This document shows positions 41,655-52,789 of a DNA stretch of 64,000 bases, in pieces. Origin of the DNA: Triatoma infestans. Lineage: Eukaryota; Arthropoda; Insecta; Hemiptera; Reduviidae. The stretch is taken from the NCBI GenBank assembly GCA_011037195.1, contig JAAEAF010012435.1:62001-126000 (forward strand), given 5' to 3'. The notes under the pieces are model-generated. The model did not search any database and was not told where the DNA came from. It saw only the letters and a list, made by a program, of their open reading frames with translations. How positions within the stretch are numbered: position 1 is the stretch's first letter; each line of letters starts with the position of its first letter. Both the position numbers and the translations under genes were made by a program.

Positions 41655-42340
41655 TGTGTAGCAATCAAGAATGTGCTATCTCATATGCAAATAACCTAGA
41701 GGATATGTAAATAAACATATTGGAATAACAAAAGGATCAGCAAAGAGCTGATATTCTTACTGCAACAGACTCTCACACCGGAAACTTAAAAATATTTCTA
41801 TTTTAAAGCTGAATATACTGTAGTGGAAGAAAGAAATGAAAGAAAATAATAGTTTTGAATATTTTATAGTTTGAAAAATAGAATTTTGTTAATATTTTGT
41901 ATCTTAGTGTAGTGAAAAGAGTCAGGTACTATAATTTAATGTCATTGCAATAAAGAGACAAAGGCACAAGAATCCGTTAAATTAATACAATGCCACTTGG
42001 CCAACTGTTTTCTAAGAGAAGGCATTCTTTCGGACAGTCTGCATTCTGCTTTCAAAGCCAGAACACTTGCTTCAGGAATCGCTCTCTTAAACTCATGCCA
42101 GTGATAGAGATTAACATTTATTCTAGATAAACATCTGATTTGTTAAGCATATAATTGTGATATTGTAAAGTAACTTAATTTCACTTGGAGAATATATCTA
42201 TTTAAAAACAGTGTGCTCTCTTGATTATTACTAATACTTCTCTCTTTAACATATATACTTACAAGCCCTTTTACTAAACCGCTCGTGCTACACAAGCTAC
42301 CACTAAACTACAATATACCGACAACATTACAATACAATAA
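41655..42340 (+). mobile_element. putative solo LTR
   Basis: TGTGTAGCA (41655-41663) and TGCTACACA (42286-42294) form a perfect 9-bp terminal inverted pair with TG...CA ends, 640 bp apart. The region before the right end, plus about 40 bp beyond it, matches 15540-15640 upstream of the gag remnant, so the true right end may lie slightly further. No matching 5-bp TSD was found. Moderate support only. Confidence 0.35.
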
Positions 42341-43000
42341 AGTCGTCAAAATGCGGCTGCTCTATTAGGCAAATGGTTTTCCAGAGAAGTTATAGACAAT
42401 GGGAAGTATGTACTTGGAGCAGCATCTAGCAGATTACAATAGCTGCCTAGTTTTCCTTATCTCTGTGAGAGGGCTTCTGCGAACTGTCACATTTTCTAAA
42501 ATTGTTTCTATAGAAATCCTCTTTTGAGATTTCTGAGAAGGAAAAAGTGTTATTTAGAGAACTGTATCTATCTCTCTCTCTCTCTCTCCCCCTTCCTCCT
42601 AAACTCAATCCCCAGAAGAGGATGTGGATTAGCCACTTGACCTTCCTCTACGGTATCCAAGTCTAACACTACGAACAGACTAACACTGTCACTAGTATTT
42701 TAGGGTCCCACATAGTTGAAGAGTGTAACTTTCTGGGTAGGCAAACTCCATCTAGCCAGCCCAAATTATACACACACTATCACCAGCAATACGCAATTAT
42801 TAAGAAACCACATATACGAAGGAGCTGCTATAGATCAAATAGGTTGCAGAGAATATTTGCATTATAGCCACTCTTTTTTTTTGGCGTTGGCTTTCGCCAT
42901 ACAGTCAGCACTATTTATGTGTGAATTTCTGTTTATTAGCTTCTAATAACATTTAATGTCTGACTAAAAAAAAAAAAAGTTATAACTTGCTTAAATTAAA
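42341..43000. other. unassigned region with CT microsatellite
   Basis: A CTCTCTCTCTCTCTC run lies at about 42570-42587. No conserved coding or repeat end; the 76-codon frame at 42716 has no recognised motif. Confidence 0.35.
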
Positions 43001-43049
43001 ATGTCTTTACTTATCATCATCCAACACATTCATACTACACATTCACACG

Positions 43050-43142
43050 ATGCCGGGGTACCAATCCCGTCTCAGCCCACCCACCTAATAGCGGTGGCTC
43101 CCGTTTATGTACAATAAACAGTCGGTACCTCTGACCGGCATT
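43050..43142. repeat. nested stem-loop, GC-richer island
   Basis: Outer arms ATGCCGG (43050-43056) and CCGGCAT (43136-43142), then GGTACC on both sides (near 43058 and 43125), enclose CCCACCCACCTAATAGCGGTGG. It is preceded by ACATTCACAC, the same context as the minisatellite at 40.2 kb. Confidence 0.6.
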
Positions 43143-43368
43143 GGTTTCCACGCACCTCATTCATACACAGCATGCATACCTGAATAACCTAAACGGACAC
43201 ATTCATGCCAATAAATACATTCGTACTGATACATCTCAATTAACTCGCTAAAACTATATTTACTCTACACAAATAAACAAATAAATACATATATAAATGA
43301 ACAATATATAACACATATATACATACAATATATATGTTACAATATACTACAATACATAGCCTAATTTG

Positions 43369-43415
43369 GTAGTTGGACGTTAAGCCCGCCTGAAAAAATA
43401 GGCATTACTTTACTA
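43369..43415 (+). mobile_element. SINE-B 3' fragment
   Basis: AATTTGGTAGTTGGACGTTA, AGCCCGCCTG, an A run and ATAGGCATTACTTTACT match the distal part of the SINE-B at 34470-34535. The tRNA-like head is missing. Confidence 0.75.
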
Positions 43416-43533
43416 CAATACATACACGAATAAATAATAAATAAATACGTACTTACAAATATATATATACATATTTACAAACCTCTATATACACCCATCT
43501 ACTAACTAGTCACATTATACATACCTCTGGATG

Positions 43534-43699
43534 GCGGATCTTACCATCCCAGACTCATTCACTCTTCATTCATGCTTTTAAATACATACACCCTTTACAT
43601 TCATGCAGTAACTATACACATCCTAAGAAAATTATATACAAACTTTTCTTTTTATATACATTTATTTATAATGGATGGAGTACTCAATATTCCTACCAT
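43534..43699 (+). repeat. two further hairpins, one with the conserved loop
   Basis: TCTGGATGG/CCATCCCAGA (about 43534-43561) forms a 9-bp stem with a bulge. At 43675-43699, ATGGAG, loop TACTCAATATTC (43681-43692), and CTACCAT form a six-pair stem with one bulged base. The loop differs from the 40.4-kb hairpin at a single base. Confidence 0.65.
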
Positions 43700-43949
43700 T
43701 CTCTAGCCTTAACCTATGATAAAACTATAATACAATCATTCCTCCAATCATAAATCATCCATTCATCATCAATATTAGGTATAACTTTTAGCTACATGTA
43801 TATTTACTTAGTCATTTCTACCAAAGATTTCAGCACATAGATGTTGCTAGAAAATAATATCTCTTCATATTGAAAAGGGGCAGAGCCACTGTTCAACCAT
43901 CGAAACTAACACTATGGTTTCCACCAAAATCCACGATTACGACTTTATA

Positions 43950-44243
43950 AAGTTTTTAGTTTGGGGGGGGGAGGAGAGCGATTTTCTTTTAACTTTGTAT
44001 ACTATCTATATTCAGAAATGCCGTATAAATTATGTTCCTGTTAGCATGCATATTATATTTATGTAGGCCAAATTTGAAGAATATCGGTTAAAACTGGAAA
44101 TGCTATTTTACGCTATAGGTTTGTGAATCTTTTTTGGGGATTTTTTTTGTCGAAAGTGGCACTTAACAATATTCTTTAAATATCGTATATTAACTGACCA
44201 ATATAAACTTATCTATTCCTTTTACTAGGAATAAGAGTAAGTA
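43950..44243 (+). repeat. CTCTTACT-family repeat, right part
   Basis: TTAAAACTGGAAATGCTATT, a GTGAATCTTTTTTGGGG stretch and the end CCTTTTACTAGGAATAAGAG, AGTAAGTAAAA. Diverged. Confidence 0.5.
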
Positions 44244-44269
44244 AAAAATGTTTTTACCGAATTGTCTGA

Positions 44270-44840
44270 TGGTGGTGTCTGAGTGCGAGAGAGGAGATGA
44301 CGAGAGTTGAGAGAGAGAGATCTGAGAGAGAGAGAGCGATGACTGAGAGCAGAGAGAAGGAGAGAGAGGAGAGAAAGAGAGAGAAGACTAAATGATTAGG
44401 GACCAACTCTCTCGGACTGGAGTGGGAGAAACCACATAAATATAGCGACGGGAGACGGATAGGAGAACAGTTCATACTACTGAGTTGGTACAGCCAATCA
44501 CTACGTGTCATACCCTTACTCTATCATTTCAAGTGTAAAGTCCAGGCAGTCAATGTCACTTATTATACTATACTGTGTCAACCATATTCTGTTAATTCAT
44601 TCTAACCAGACCATTTCTCTCCTTGATTAACCCCAATGATAGAATAAGGTAGAGTGGTAAAGGGTATGACACGTAGTGATTGGCTGTATGAACTCAGCAG
44701 AATGAACTGTTCTCGTATGTGTCTCCCGTCGCTGTATTTATGTGGTTTCTCCCACTCCAGTCCGAGAGAGTGGTTCTGCCATTTTGTCTCTCTCTCTCCT
44801 CTCTCAGCAAGAGGACGATGAGAGAGAGAGAGAGAGACAA
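44270..44840. repeat. foldback of LTR-like sequence
   Basis: A ~130-bp inverted repeat: the left arm (about 44408-44527: CTCTCGGACTGGAGTGGGAG, CCACATAAATATAGCG, CAGCCAATCACTACGTGTCA) is the reverse complement of 44633-44773 with few differences; the spacer is about 105 bp. Outer parts are GA- and CT-rich. The left arm plus spacer (AAGTCCAGGCAGTCAATGTC, ATTTCTCTCCTTGATTAACC) resembles the tandem units at 60.5-61.6 kb, and ATAAATATAG is TATA-box-like, so the source could be an LTR copied in inverted form. Confidence 0.75.
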
Positions 44841-44849
44841 AACAGTGTG

Positions 44850-45600
44850 TAAGTTTGTATTTTTTTGTCTAGAAAATGTCTCAAAAACGTAAAAAAAAAA
44901 AATAGCAGGCTTCTAAAAATTGATATGGAAATTGATAACGTAAAGAACTCAAAACCTGGTAATCTTTTATGTTACTACCACCGTATCAAATGAAAATCTG
45001 AACAAGGTTTTTTGGATGAAAATCCATCAACCAGAAATGTAACTTTATTATTAATCTTTTAATTAAAAATAACTTTACTAAATAAAAAGAAACGACTGGA
45101 GAAAAACTAAATAAGACTTTTTTATTTTGACCCATAAAACCAACAAATATAAGTACTAAAGAAAATTTTAGAGGAAAATACGGATTTTTATGGGGTTCTG
45201 AGGAAGCACCATTTCTTTGAAGTACCAGTTAAGTAGAATGTATACTTGTACCACCAATATTAAGCTAAATAAGAAGCATTGCTAGTATTCTATATTTGAA
45301 GATAATTGGTTAACCAGAAGAGTTGCGTCTTTGCAGAATACGTCCTTTTTTTTTCTTTTTTTTTTTTTAAGATGTTTTGGAATTTTCTCGAAAACGGTGA
45401 CAACAATTTTCTTTAAACTTGAAAATTCCTAATTTCAAAGATTTCAAGGAATCACTTTTATTTTTAAACATTTTTTTAGCAATAAAAATTAATTTTAGAT
45501 AGCTTTGCGAATTATCTGGAAGGATAGAGGAACTTAGCTGGCGTACTAAACATTGAAATTCCCATACGATTGAAACGCTGCTGGCCACGAGACTCTTTAT
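44850..45600 (-). repeat. CTCTTACT-family repeat, subfamily B, diverged
   Basis: TCTCAAAAACG, ACTACCACCGTATCAAATG, ATCCATCAACCAGAAATG, TTGGTTAACCAGAAGAGTTG, TTTTCTCGAAAACGGTG keep the reverse B order. Confidence 0.5.
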
Positions 45601-45637
45601 TGAATAACTAGATTATTAACTAAGTAAAGCAAAAACG

Positions 45638-46310
45638 TTTTTACTTTCTCTTATTCTCCGAGTAAGAGCAAGTATTGTAATCGTGTCAAATTTTCAATAT
45701 CGAGTTTTCACCGGAAATATCCGTTCTGAGGTCCCCTGAGTCCAAAAAAAGTGGTTTTTAGCAAATGGTCTGTGGGTGTATGTGAACAGCATAGCTCAAA
45801 AATGAAAAACCGTAGAAAGCTGAAACTTGATATTCCGTTTAGGTATCACCAATGGTATCTGACAATGGGTCATCTGTTAAAATTCCTCAACCGGAAGTAC
45901 CACTTACTAGTTTTTTTGCGTTTTTCTCAACAATGGCTCCGACGATTTTCTTTTAAACTTACAAAGATCTACAACTTTTATTTAAAACTTTTCTCTGCGA
46001 AAATTCATTTAAGGGCAGTTATGGGGGAAGGGTGGTGTTAGGTTTTCATTTAAAGTGCTATTTCAGTTTATTAAACAATTCTTTGATCTAAATAGTATTA
46101 ATTAAAATTAAATATGTTGTTGAAACTCCGAGTTTGAAAAAAATCGGATAACCGGAAGTGCGTTTACTTTATCACTTCACTAAATGATTTTTTTTTTTTC
46201 ACTTTTTCGCGATTTTCTCAAAAAAATGTCTCCGACGATTTTCTTGAAACTTCCTACAAATAAACATACAAAGATCTTCAACTTTTATTACAAATAATAA
46301 ATGTTTAAAC
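45638..46310 (-). repeat. CTCTTACT-family repeat, subfamily A, nearly complete
   Basis: TACTTTCTCTTATTCTCCGA, GTAAGAGCAAGTATTG, TTTTCACCGGAAATATCCG, ACCGGAAGT at 45890-45898, GGGGGAAGGGTGGTG, ACCGGAAGT near 46152, and a third module start with TTCGCGATTTTCTCAAAAAA. It ends abruptly at about 46310. Confidence 0.8.
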
Positions 46311-46554
46311 AGATAAATATACAAATTACAAATAAATAAAAAAAAAGAAAAGCTTTGCGGTATTTGTGGCGTCAAATTTTGAAATAATATACGGATTTGG
46401 TTCTGTTTTTGACTGCTCTTCACTTACCTACATGGGTTTTGGTAGGTTGGTGTTTGTCCCCCCTCCAAACCCCCACCACTGCCATATTTATGTTGGTACA
46501 AAAGAGTGAAATTTGAAGTTCTTAATAGATTTATATTTTATATATGATTGCCCG

Positions 46555-46925
46555 CAAGGGCAAATAGCGACCCTACGGGTTACCTTAGCACTGTACTCCA
46601 ATGCACTTAGTCAGTACACAATACACTACACTTAAACTACATACATTCTACACTTTTCAGACCAGGACAAACACAGTACTCAAACTAGGGTGTCCGCCCT
46701 ACTTAATTGGCATAAGTCAAGGGAGAAGTAAGGGATTATTAGCTCAGTGGTAGCGCACTGGACTACCAACACGGAGGTCCCGGATTTGAATCCAGCATAC
46801 TGTCCTTAGATTTTCTCTTCCTAAAAGCCTCTATAGCTCACTGTACGGTCTATAAGCTAGAGAATACTGCTCCGGGGGTGGGGCATAATTGATCTTTCAG
46901 ATCGCAGTGCAATAATACACCGTAA
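46555..46925 (+). mobile_element. SINE-A with shared upstream segment
   Basis: Box A TAGCTCAGTGG (46740-46750), box B GGATTTGAATCC (46782-46793), body CCTTAGATTTTCTCTTCC, and LINE-like 3' segment ATAATTGATCTTTCAGATCG, CAGTGCAATAAT (46885-46916). Upstream 46575-46730 (GGTTACCTTAGCACTGTACT, CTTAAACTACATACATTCTA) matches 3945-4083, so the two copies share about 350 bp. Confidence 0.8.
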
Positions 46926-47847
46926 CAATCTAATTTAATATTGAATTCAACCAGAGTAAGAAAAAGTTGTTTGAGTGTTTCATACCAGATTTTTTTTTTT
47001 TAATCAATACACTTAGAAAGGAATGGACACCACTTCCATTAGAGTTGTTTACTTCTTAACATTCGCATACGATATGGACGTCATTTATACGATTGAATAA
47101 AGTTTAGAAATATGCATTTTTTAATAAATGCGAACCAAATGAGCGTCACAAAATATTTTTAGAACAATTTTCTAACGCCAATCTCTGTTTATTCAACGGA
47201 TTTGTTAAAAATACGTTAATTTAGAGAGCAGGTTTTTTTTTTTTTTTGTCAAACCGGAAGTGTATTAACATATTAAAAACTAAAGAAAAACCTACGAACT
47301 TAAAAACATCCCGTATTACTAATAAACAACCAATAAAAAACGAAGCTATTTTTACCGCTTTTTATTTTTATTATTTTTATTTTTTTCTCGCTTTTTATTA
47401 AGAAATCTAACTTGTCAAACTAGTTTATTTAGAACATAAAATATATTAAGAGTAGTAATATATTTTAATTCAAGGAGAATTCACTTGTTACGAAGAATTC
47501 CTGTATTAATCACTGTCAATGGTTTGTATATTTTCTCAGGATTCTTTCAGTAAGTCGTTTTTCTCATTTATTTCTTCACCTTAATACACCTAGCATGTTT
47601 ACCATTTTTTAAAGATAAGTGCAGCGGGAAAATCCAGTTATTATATGAAATCATTCAATATTATGGGAATATCGATTTTTTTTATATTTTCAGAAATTTA
47701 AATAAAAGGCGGAAATTAAATATATATTAAAAAAAAAAAGAGCAATTAAAACAAATATCAGCCTGAAAGTGAAAGGGAAAAATTGGTAGGAGTGCCGTAT
47801 TTATTGGAAATACCAAAGTTTGCATTTTTTCTATCCCTTTTTACATT
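46926..47847. other. AT-rich region with family end fragment
   Basis: 46940-47000 carries AACCAGAGTAAGAAAAAGTTG and GAGTGTTTCATACCAG, the end of a reverse family copy. The rest is AT-rich; AACCGGAAGTG near 47255 hints at an old module. No gene. Confidence 0.4.
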
Positions 47848-48925
47848 TTTGCTTTTTCTTACGGTAAGAGAAATTGCTGCAATCGAGTCAAATTTTCGAT
47901 ATCGAGTTTTCACCGAAAATATCCATTTTGATTTCTCTTGAGTCCAAAAAAGTGATTTTTAGCGAATGGTGTTGTTGTGTGTGTGTGTGTTTTTCAACAG
48001 CATAGGTTCGCCACTTTTTTTCTTTTTTTTAATTTCTCCCCTAAAAATGGTTATCCAAACCTACTCGGCATTATCAAAGCATGTTCAATCCATATGAGCC
48101 ATGCTCTCGCTGACCGCTGACCTCATCCATCCATTTTCTTCTAGGTCTTACCCTTGTTCTGTTCCCTTTTACCTCCCATTGTAAGAACCTCTTAAGGCAA
48201 TCTTCCATTTTCTATTTTTTTTACGTGGCCAAACCATTAGGGCCTCTGCTTGCTTCTCTATTGCATGGAGGAGGTTTTCCTTTATTCCTAAAATCTTTCT
48301 AATTTTGGAATTCTTCTCTTTTTCCCACCTCGATTTTCTAGCAGACCATCACCAAAAATCCATTTCTCTGCTAGCCGTTTCTTTCTGTTCAAACTTGATA
48401 TTCCGTATAGGTATCACTATGGGATCCGATTGTACGTTATCTGTCAAAATTCGTCAACCGGAAGTACCACTTTACTGAATGTTTTTTTTTTTTCACTTTT
48501 TTGCAATTTTGTCAAAAACAGCTCCAACGATTTTTTTTTTAAATTTGGTATATCAACTACACATACAATAATCTACAATTTTTATTTGAAACATTGCTCC
48601 TAGAAAATGCATTTAAGGGCACTTTTAGGGGAGAAGTAGGGGTTAGGTTTTCCTCTATTAAATGCTATTTCAGGTCTATTACACAATTCTATCATCTAAA
48701 TAATATTAATTAGAAATAAATATTTTGTTGAATTCCAAGTTTGAAGTAAATCAGATGATCGGAAGTGCGTTTTTACTGAACAGTTTTTTTTTTTCAGTTT
48801 TTGTAATTTTCTCCATAAAAACATCGACGAATTTCATTATAAATTTGGTATACTAACTACAGAGTTTGTCAATTACAATTTTGAAAACGAGTGAGTGAAA
48901 GTTGTGTGAGTGTTTCACACAGATT
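47848..48925 (-). repeat. CTCTTACT-family repeat, two modules, split by LINE fragment
   Basis: 47848-48005: TTTTCTTACGGTAAGAG, TTCACCGAAAATATCC, GTGTGTGTG run, CAACAGCATAG. 48398-48925: TTCAAACTTGATATTCCG, ACCGGAAGT at 48457-48465, GGGGAGAAGTAGGGG, CGGAAGTGCG near 48761, and the end GTTGTGTGAGTGTTTCACAC. The next copy follows after a T run. Confidence 0.8.
48006..48397 (-). pseudogene. LINE C-terminal fragment, YGCETW/FGHV type
   Basis: Minus strand reads IEKQAEALMVWPRKK and, across frame changes, text parallel to WFGHV..R, KGNRTRVRPRRKWMDEV. This is the C-terminal tail of the endonuclease-RT LINE type also seen at 50.0-50.6 and 52.8-53.4 kb. No TSD could be read. Confidence 0.55.
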
Positions 48926-48936
48926 TTTTTTTTACT

Positions 48937-49350
48937 TTCTCTTACTGCAACTTCCGATCGCAGTGATCTTGTCAAATTTTCGATAATAAGGTTTTACAGG
49001 AAACACACAAATTGAAGTCCCCTGAATTAGAAAAAGTGTTTTTGCCGAAAATCGCCTCTGTGTGTGTGTGTGTGTGTGTGTGAATGTATGTATGAATGTG
49101 AGGAACATCACAGCTTAAAAACAAAATATCGCAGAAAGTTCAAACTCGACATTCCGTTTCGGTAACACAATGAAATCTGAATTTCGGTAAACAGGAAGTA
49201 ATCTGTCAAATTTATTCAACCGACAGTACCACTTTACTTTGAGTGCATTGTTCACATTTTTGTGATTTTTTTTTAACGGCTGCGATAATGTTTTTTTGAA
49301 CATGGTATTTCAACTACACGAATTTGAAACTGTTCTCTGATAACTGTTGG
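48937..49350 (-). repeat. CTCTTACT-family repeat, left part of a reverse copy
   Basis: TTTACTTTCTCTTACTGCAA, CAAATTTTCGATAATAAGG, (GT)n at 49055-49080, AATATCGCAGAAAGTTC, AACCGACAGTACCACTTTAC. It begins right after the GTGTTTCACACAGA end of the previous copy: a second head-to-tail junction. Confidence 0.7.
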
Positions 49351-49929
49351 TATTAATTGCACATCATATTTTGTAGTTCGGTTGCTGTATTAAAACTTAA
49401 ATTAAACCTCAATTTGAAATAAATATGTTGTAAATCCATTATTCTAATTGTCTATGTATTATCCAGTCCTACTTAAGTTTAACAGATACAGAAAGAGAGG
49501 TCCAAATTAATTACTAATCGCAGAAATCCAATTAATTTCGGTAGTTAATACACCAATTTACCGATAATTTTTCATGATAATATAGAATTGATTAAATCTA
49601 GTGCTTTTTGTTCCAGTTATAATTAATCGCTCGACTGCACGAAGTGTTACAAAGGTAATTATCTAATGCAGGTTTATTTTATTGCATAATTTCACGAAAC
49701 TATAAATTAATTTGAGTATATAATTTTTTACTAAAGGAATATTTTCCCAATTATTTGTAGCGTTAAATACTTTTCATAAAAAATAAAGACATCTGCTGAA
49801 GCCTCGAAATTCTTTAACGTCTGTTGAAATGATAACCCAGGGTGACGGACCCTTGGGAAAACTTTAGTTTGGGATTGTATTAAAGGGGTTCGGCCGCTAC
49901 TCGCTAATGAGCAGGAAATTGAAAGTGTA
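49351..49929. other. AT-rich spacer, nothing recognised
   Basis: No gene or assigned repeat. 49830-49900 is less AT-rich (AACCCAGGGTGACGGACCCT with a GGGT/ACCC inverted pair) and unassigned. Confidence 0.4.
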
Positions 49930-51075
49930 AGATATTGTTAATCAAGAACGCACTTCAACCGATTTTTTTCCAATTTGGGAATTTTGTCTTCTTCTTCTTC
50001 TTCTTTCCCTGAGACTCTTATGCCTTTCAGCGTCGAGCCAGATATTATGCCTCTACCCATCCATTCCATTTATCTCTCTCCTGAGCCATTCTTTTCATGG
50101 ACGCGGTCATTGTCCTCTTTTAACCCCTAGGCGCTCGATATATTCTAGGTACCCCATCCTTGGCCTTCCTCTGGGCCGTTTATCTGCAGTTCTGACCTCC
50201 ATCAGACATCTCACCTTATTATGTTCTTCCCTTCTGCAGACGTGCCCAAACCATTTCAACTGTCGCGTCTCCATCTCTTTCATTACGGGTACTATTTCTA
50301 GGCTACTTCTTATTCTTTCATTTCTTACTTTGTCTCGCCTAGTCTTCCCTTCAATGCGACGAAGAAACCTCATCTCTGCAGCCGTGATCCGGCTTGCGTG
50401 CTTATCCTATCATCAGCAATGACTCGGTCCCATACTGGAGAAGTGGTAGATAAGCCGTCTTAAAGACGGTCAACTTCACTGCTTTACTTACTTCTTTTTT
50501 ATCTATAATCGTATTACTGATTTGGCTGTAGGCTTGGTTGGCAGCTCTAACGCGATTCAGTACTTCCGGATCTATCCTGCCATCTCGGCTTATAATTACA
50601 CCCAGGTATTTTGAATTCCTCTACCTGTTCCAAAGCACTTCCTTCGCGTTTGAATTTTGTCAATATATTTAATTTTATATTATTTAGATGAAGGAATCGT
50701 ATAATACACTGAAATCACTTCAGAGGAAAACATAACCCTCCAAAAGTTCGCTTAAATTAATTTTTCCGGAGAAATGTTAAACAAATTTAAAAATTTTTGG
50801 AGCCATTTTCGAAAAAATCGAAAAAAAAATGAAAAATTTTAACATTGTTCCTGTCGGATAGGTACTACTGTGCGATATCTAAACGGGATGTCAAGTTTTG
50901 AATTTTCTCCGATTTTTCTTTTTCGAACAATGTTGTTCCACATACACAAACACAGTTTTCTAAAAGAATCACCTTTTCTTAACGCCAGGGACCTGAAAAC
51001 ATGTATTTCCGGTGAAAACTCAAATTCGAAAATTTATCTCAATGGAAATACTTCCTCTTAACATAAAGTAAATAT
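49930..51075 (+). repeat. CTCTTACT-family repeat split by LINE
   Basis: Left piece 49930-49988 (AACGCACTTCAACCGATTTT, GGGAATTTTGTC) joins right piece 50652-51075 (AATATATTTAATTTTATATT, ATTTAGATGAAGGAATCG, TTTCCGGTGAAAACTC, TACTTCCTCTTAACATAAAG) via the 10-bp TSD. Confidence 0.75.
49989..50651 (-). mobile_element. LINE 3' fragment with 10-bp TSD and GAA tail
   Basis: GAATTTTGTC at 49979-49988 and 50652-50661 flanks the insert. Minus strand from the top: LEQVEEFK, then decayed YLGVIISRDGRIDPEV-like text, RVRAANQAYSQISNTIIDKK, VKLTVFKTAYLPLLQYG-like text, then MRFLRRIEGKTRRDKVRNER, ETRQLKWFGHVCRREEHNKV, TADKRPRGRPRMGYLEYIER. The tail is a GAA repeat (plus-strand TCTTCTTCTTC at 49987-50006). 5'-truncated, frameshifted. 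Confidence 0.85.
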
Positions 51076-51080
51076 AAAAG

Positions 51081-51250
51081 AAGGGATTAGCTTAGTGGTG
51101 CCGGTTTCGAGCCCAGCAGTGGTTCACTGAAATGTTTCCTTCCTAGGAGTCTCTACAACTCATTGTCCGTTGATGGGCAATGTTGTGTGTAACGAGAGAA
51201 AACTACCCGGAGGCCGACACTACACTAAGATGTCTCTGGCGCCAATAATT
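51081..51250 (+). mobile_element. SINE-A, copy with collapsed tRNA region
   Basis: Box A TAGCTTAGTGG (51088-51098) is followed after four bases by box-B-like GGTTTCGAGCCC (51103-51114), so the anticodon half is deleted. The body TTCCTAGGAGTCTCTACAAC and CCGGAGGCCGACACTACAC is preserved. Without normal A-B spacing pol III use is unlikely. It directly follows the end of a family copy. Confidence 0.65.
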
Positions 51251-51847
51251 ACCGACATTAACGAGCTTAAAAAAAACAAATATAAATAATAATAGCAGAG
51301 TAATTAAGAAGGATAAAAAATGATTATGTGCTTGAACAATTATTCTTATAAACAATTCTTGCGGCCTACATAACAACGAATATTTTTCCACACATATTCT
51401 GTAGATAGTACTAAATTCTGGGTTACTGACATTCTACCCATTTCTGCTCACACTTTATATTTATTTGCAGTATATTGTGTACGAATATTTTCTACTGCAC
51501 AAAACTTTTGAGAGTGGTTGACTCTCTCTCTCATGATTGTAAATTTTTGAAGTGAAACTAGACGCCAGAGTATAGTCATCCATCTGGCATTTGTTAAGAG
51601 CCTGCTAAAGATAATCCCTATCAAACTCTGTAGGTTAGCATCTCATTTTAAGACCACTTTGACGTACGGAATCTTTAATCTCATTATATGTCTTCTCCGT
51701 CGTACATACTACGCTTATATGTAAGAGTTTATGTGGCCGAATTTTCCGCTTCTCCTAATTGGGTCACCCTACTTTTTTACTGTTTAACCTCCGACGTCTT
51801 CTAAATTTTTTCCTACCGCCTTTCTAGGCCTAGGTATACTTAGTGCA
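51251..51847. other. unassigned AT-rich region
   Basis: No gene recognised; a CTCTCTCTCTC run lies near 51522. Confidence 0.4.
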
Positions 51848-52580
51848 GAGATATTTGGTGTGAAACACTCACACCATTTACTGTAATTATTAATATAACT
51901 ATATATAAAATGATTAGCGTAGGGACAAGTACCTACTCAGATAGGAAGTGATTACAGAAAGCGCCAATAATAATTATCCGGTACAATAGAAAAACAATTT
52001 TGCCTGAAAATGCTTCAATTAAAAATGATAGGTAATAAAGAAAATCGTTATACCTATTCTGTAAAGTCGTACTTCCGGTTAACCAATTTTCTTCAAATTT
52101 GGAGTTTCAGGAATGTTTCTAATGTAAATTATACATATATATGTGTGTGGCAGTACCATATATTATACTGAATTCCTATTTTAAACAAAAGCGTAATGCT
52201 ACGGACCACCGAAAAATAGATATTCCCGGGAAATCGTTACAGACAAAAGTGACAGATACGTAGATAGTGTATGATATTAAAAAAAAAAAAAAACGTTGAA
52301 GCTATTTTTTTTGAGAAATTCGCAAAAATGGAATAAAAAAAAAACATTCCGTAAAGTCGCACTTCTGATTGATGGATTTTTCCAAAAACCTTCATATCAG
52401 ATGCGGACGGACAGATCCCAATTTTGAGCTTCCTGCTTTTTTTTAGTTTTTGAGATTCTGATAAAACCACATATACACAACACACACACCCACACAAACG
52501 AATGGTCTATTAGAACATTTTCTTCCCAACTCAAGATAACACAAAACCTGTATTTCCGGTTTAGAATGAGAAAAAGTTAA
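51848..52580 (+). repeat. CTCTTACT-family repeat, subfamily B, nearly complete
   Basis: ATTTGGTGTGAAACACTCAC, ACCATTTACTGTAATTATTA, ACTTCCGGT near 52071, GGAGTTTCAGGAATGTTTCT, GATATTCCCGGGAAATCG, CGCACTTCTGATTGATGG, an AC-rich run and GTATTTCCGGTTTAG. The final hairpin is lost. A good subfamily B reference. Confidence 0.7.
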
Positions 52581-52789
52581 TTTAAAAAAAAAATATTGCT
52601 GTCATAAAATTTGGAAAGTTTTTTGTTTTTAAATTTTTAATTGATATTAACAACTATCATAAGTATAACAATACTAAATTTGTTTAATTGTGGGCAATTA
52701 ATAGAAACCGAAGTGGAGAAGTCATTCAGTAGTGAAACTCCAATTTACTTAATAAGTAGATCACGATGTTTTAGTTTTCGAGTAGAATT

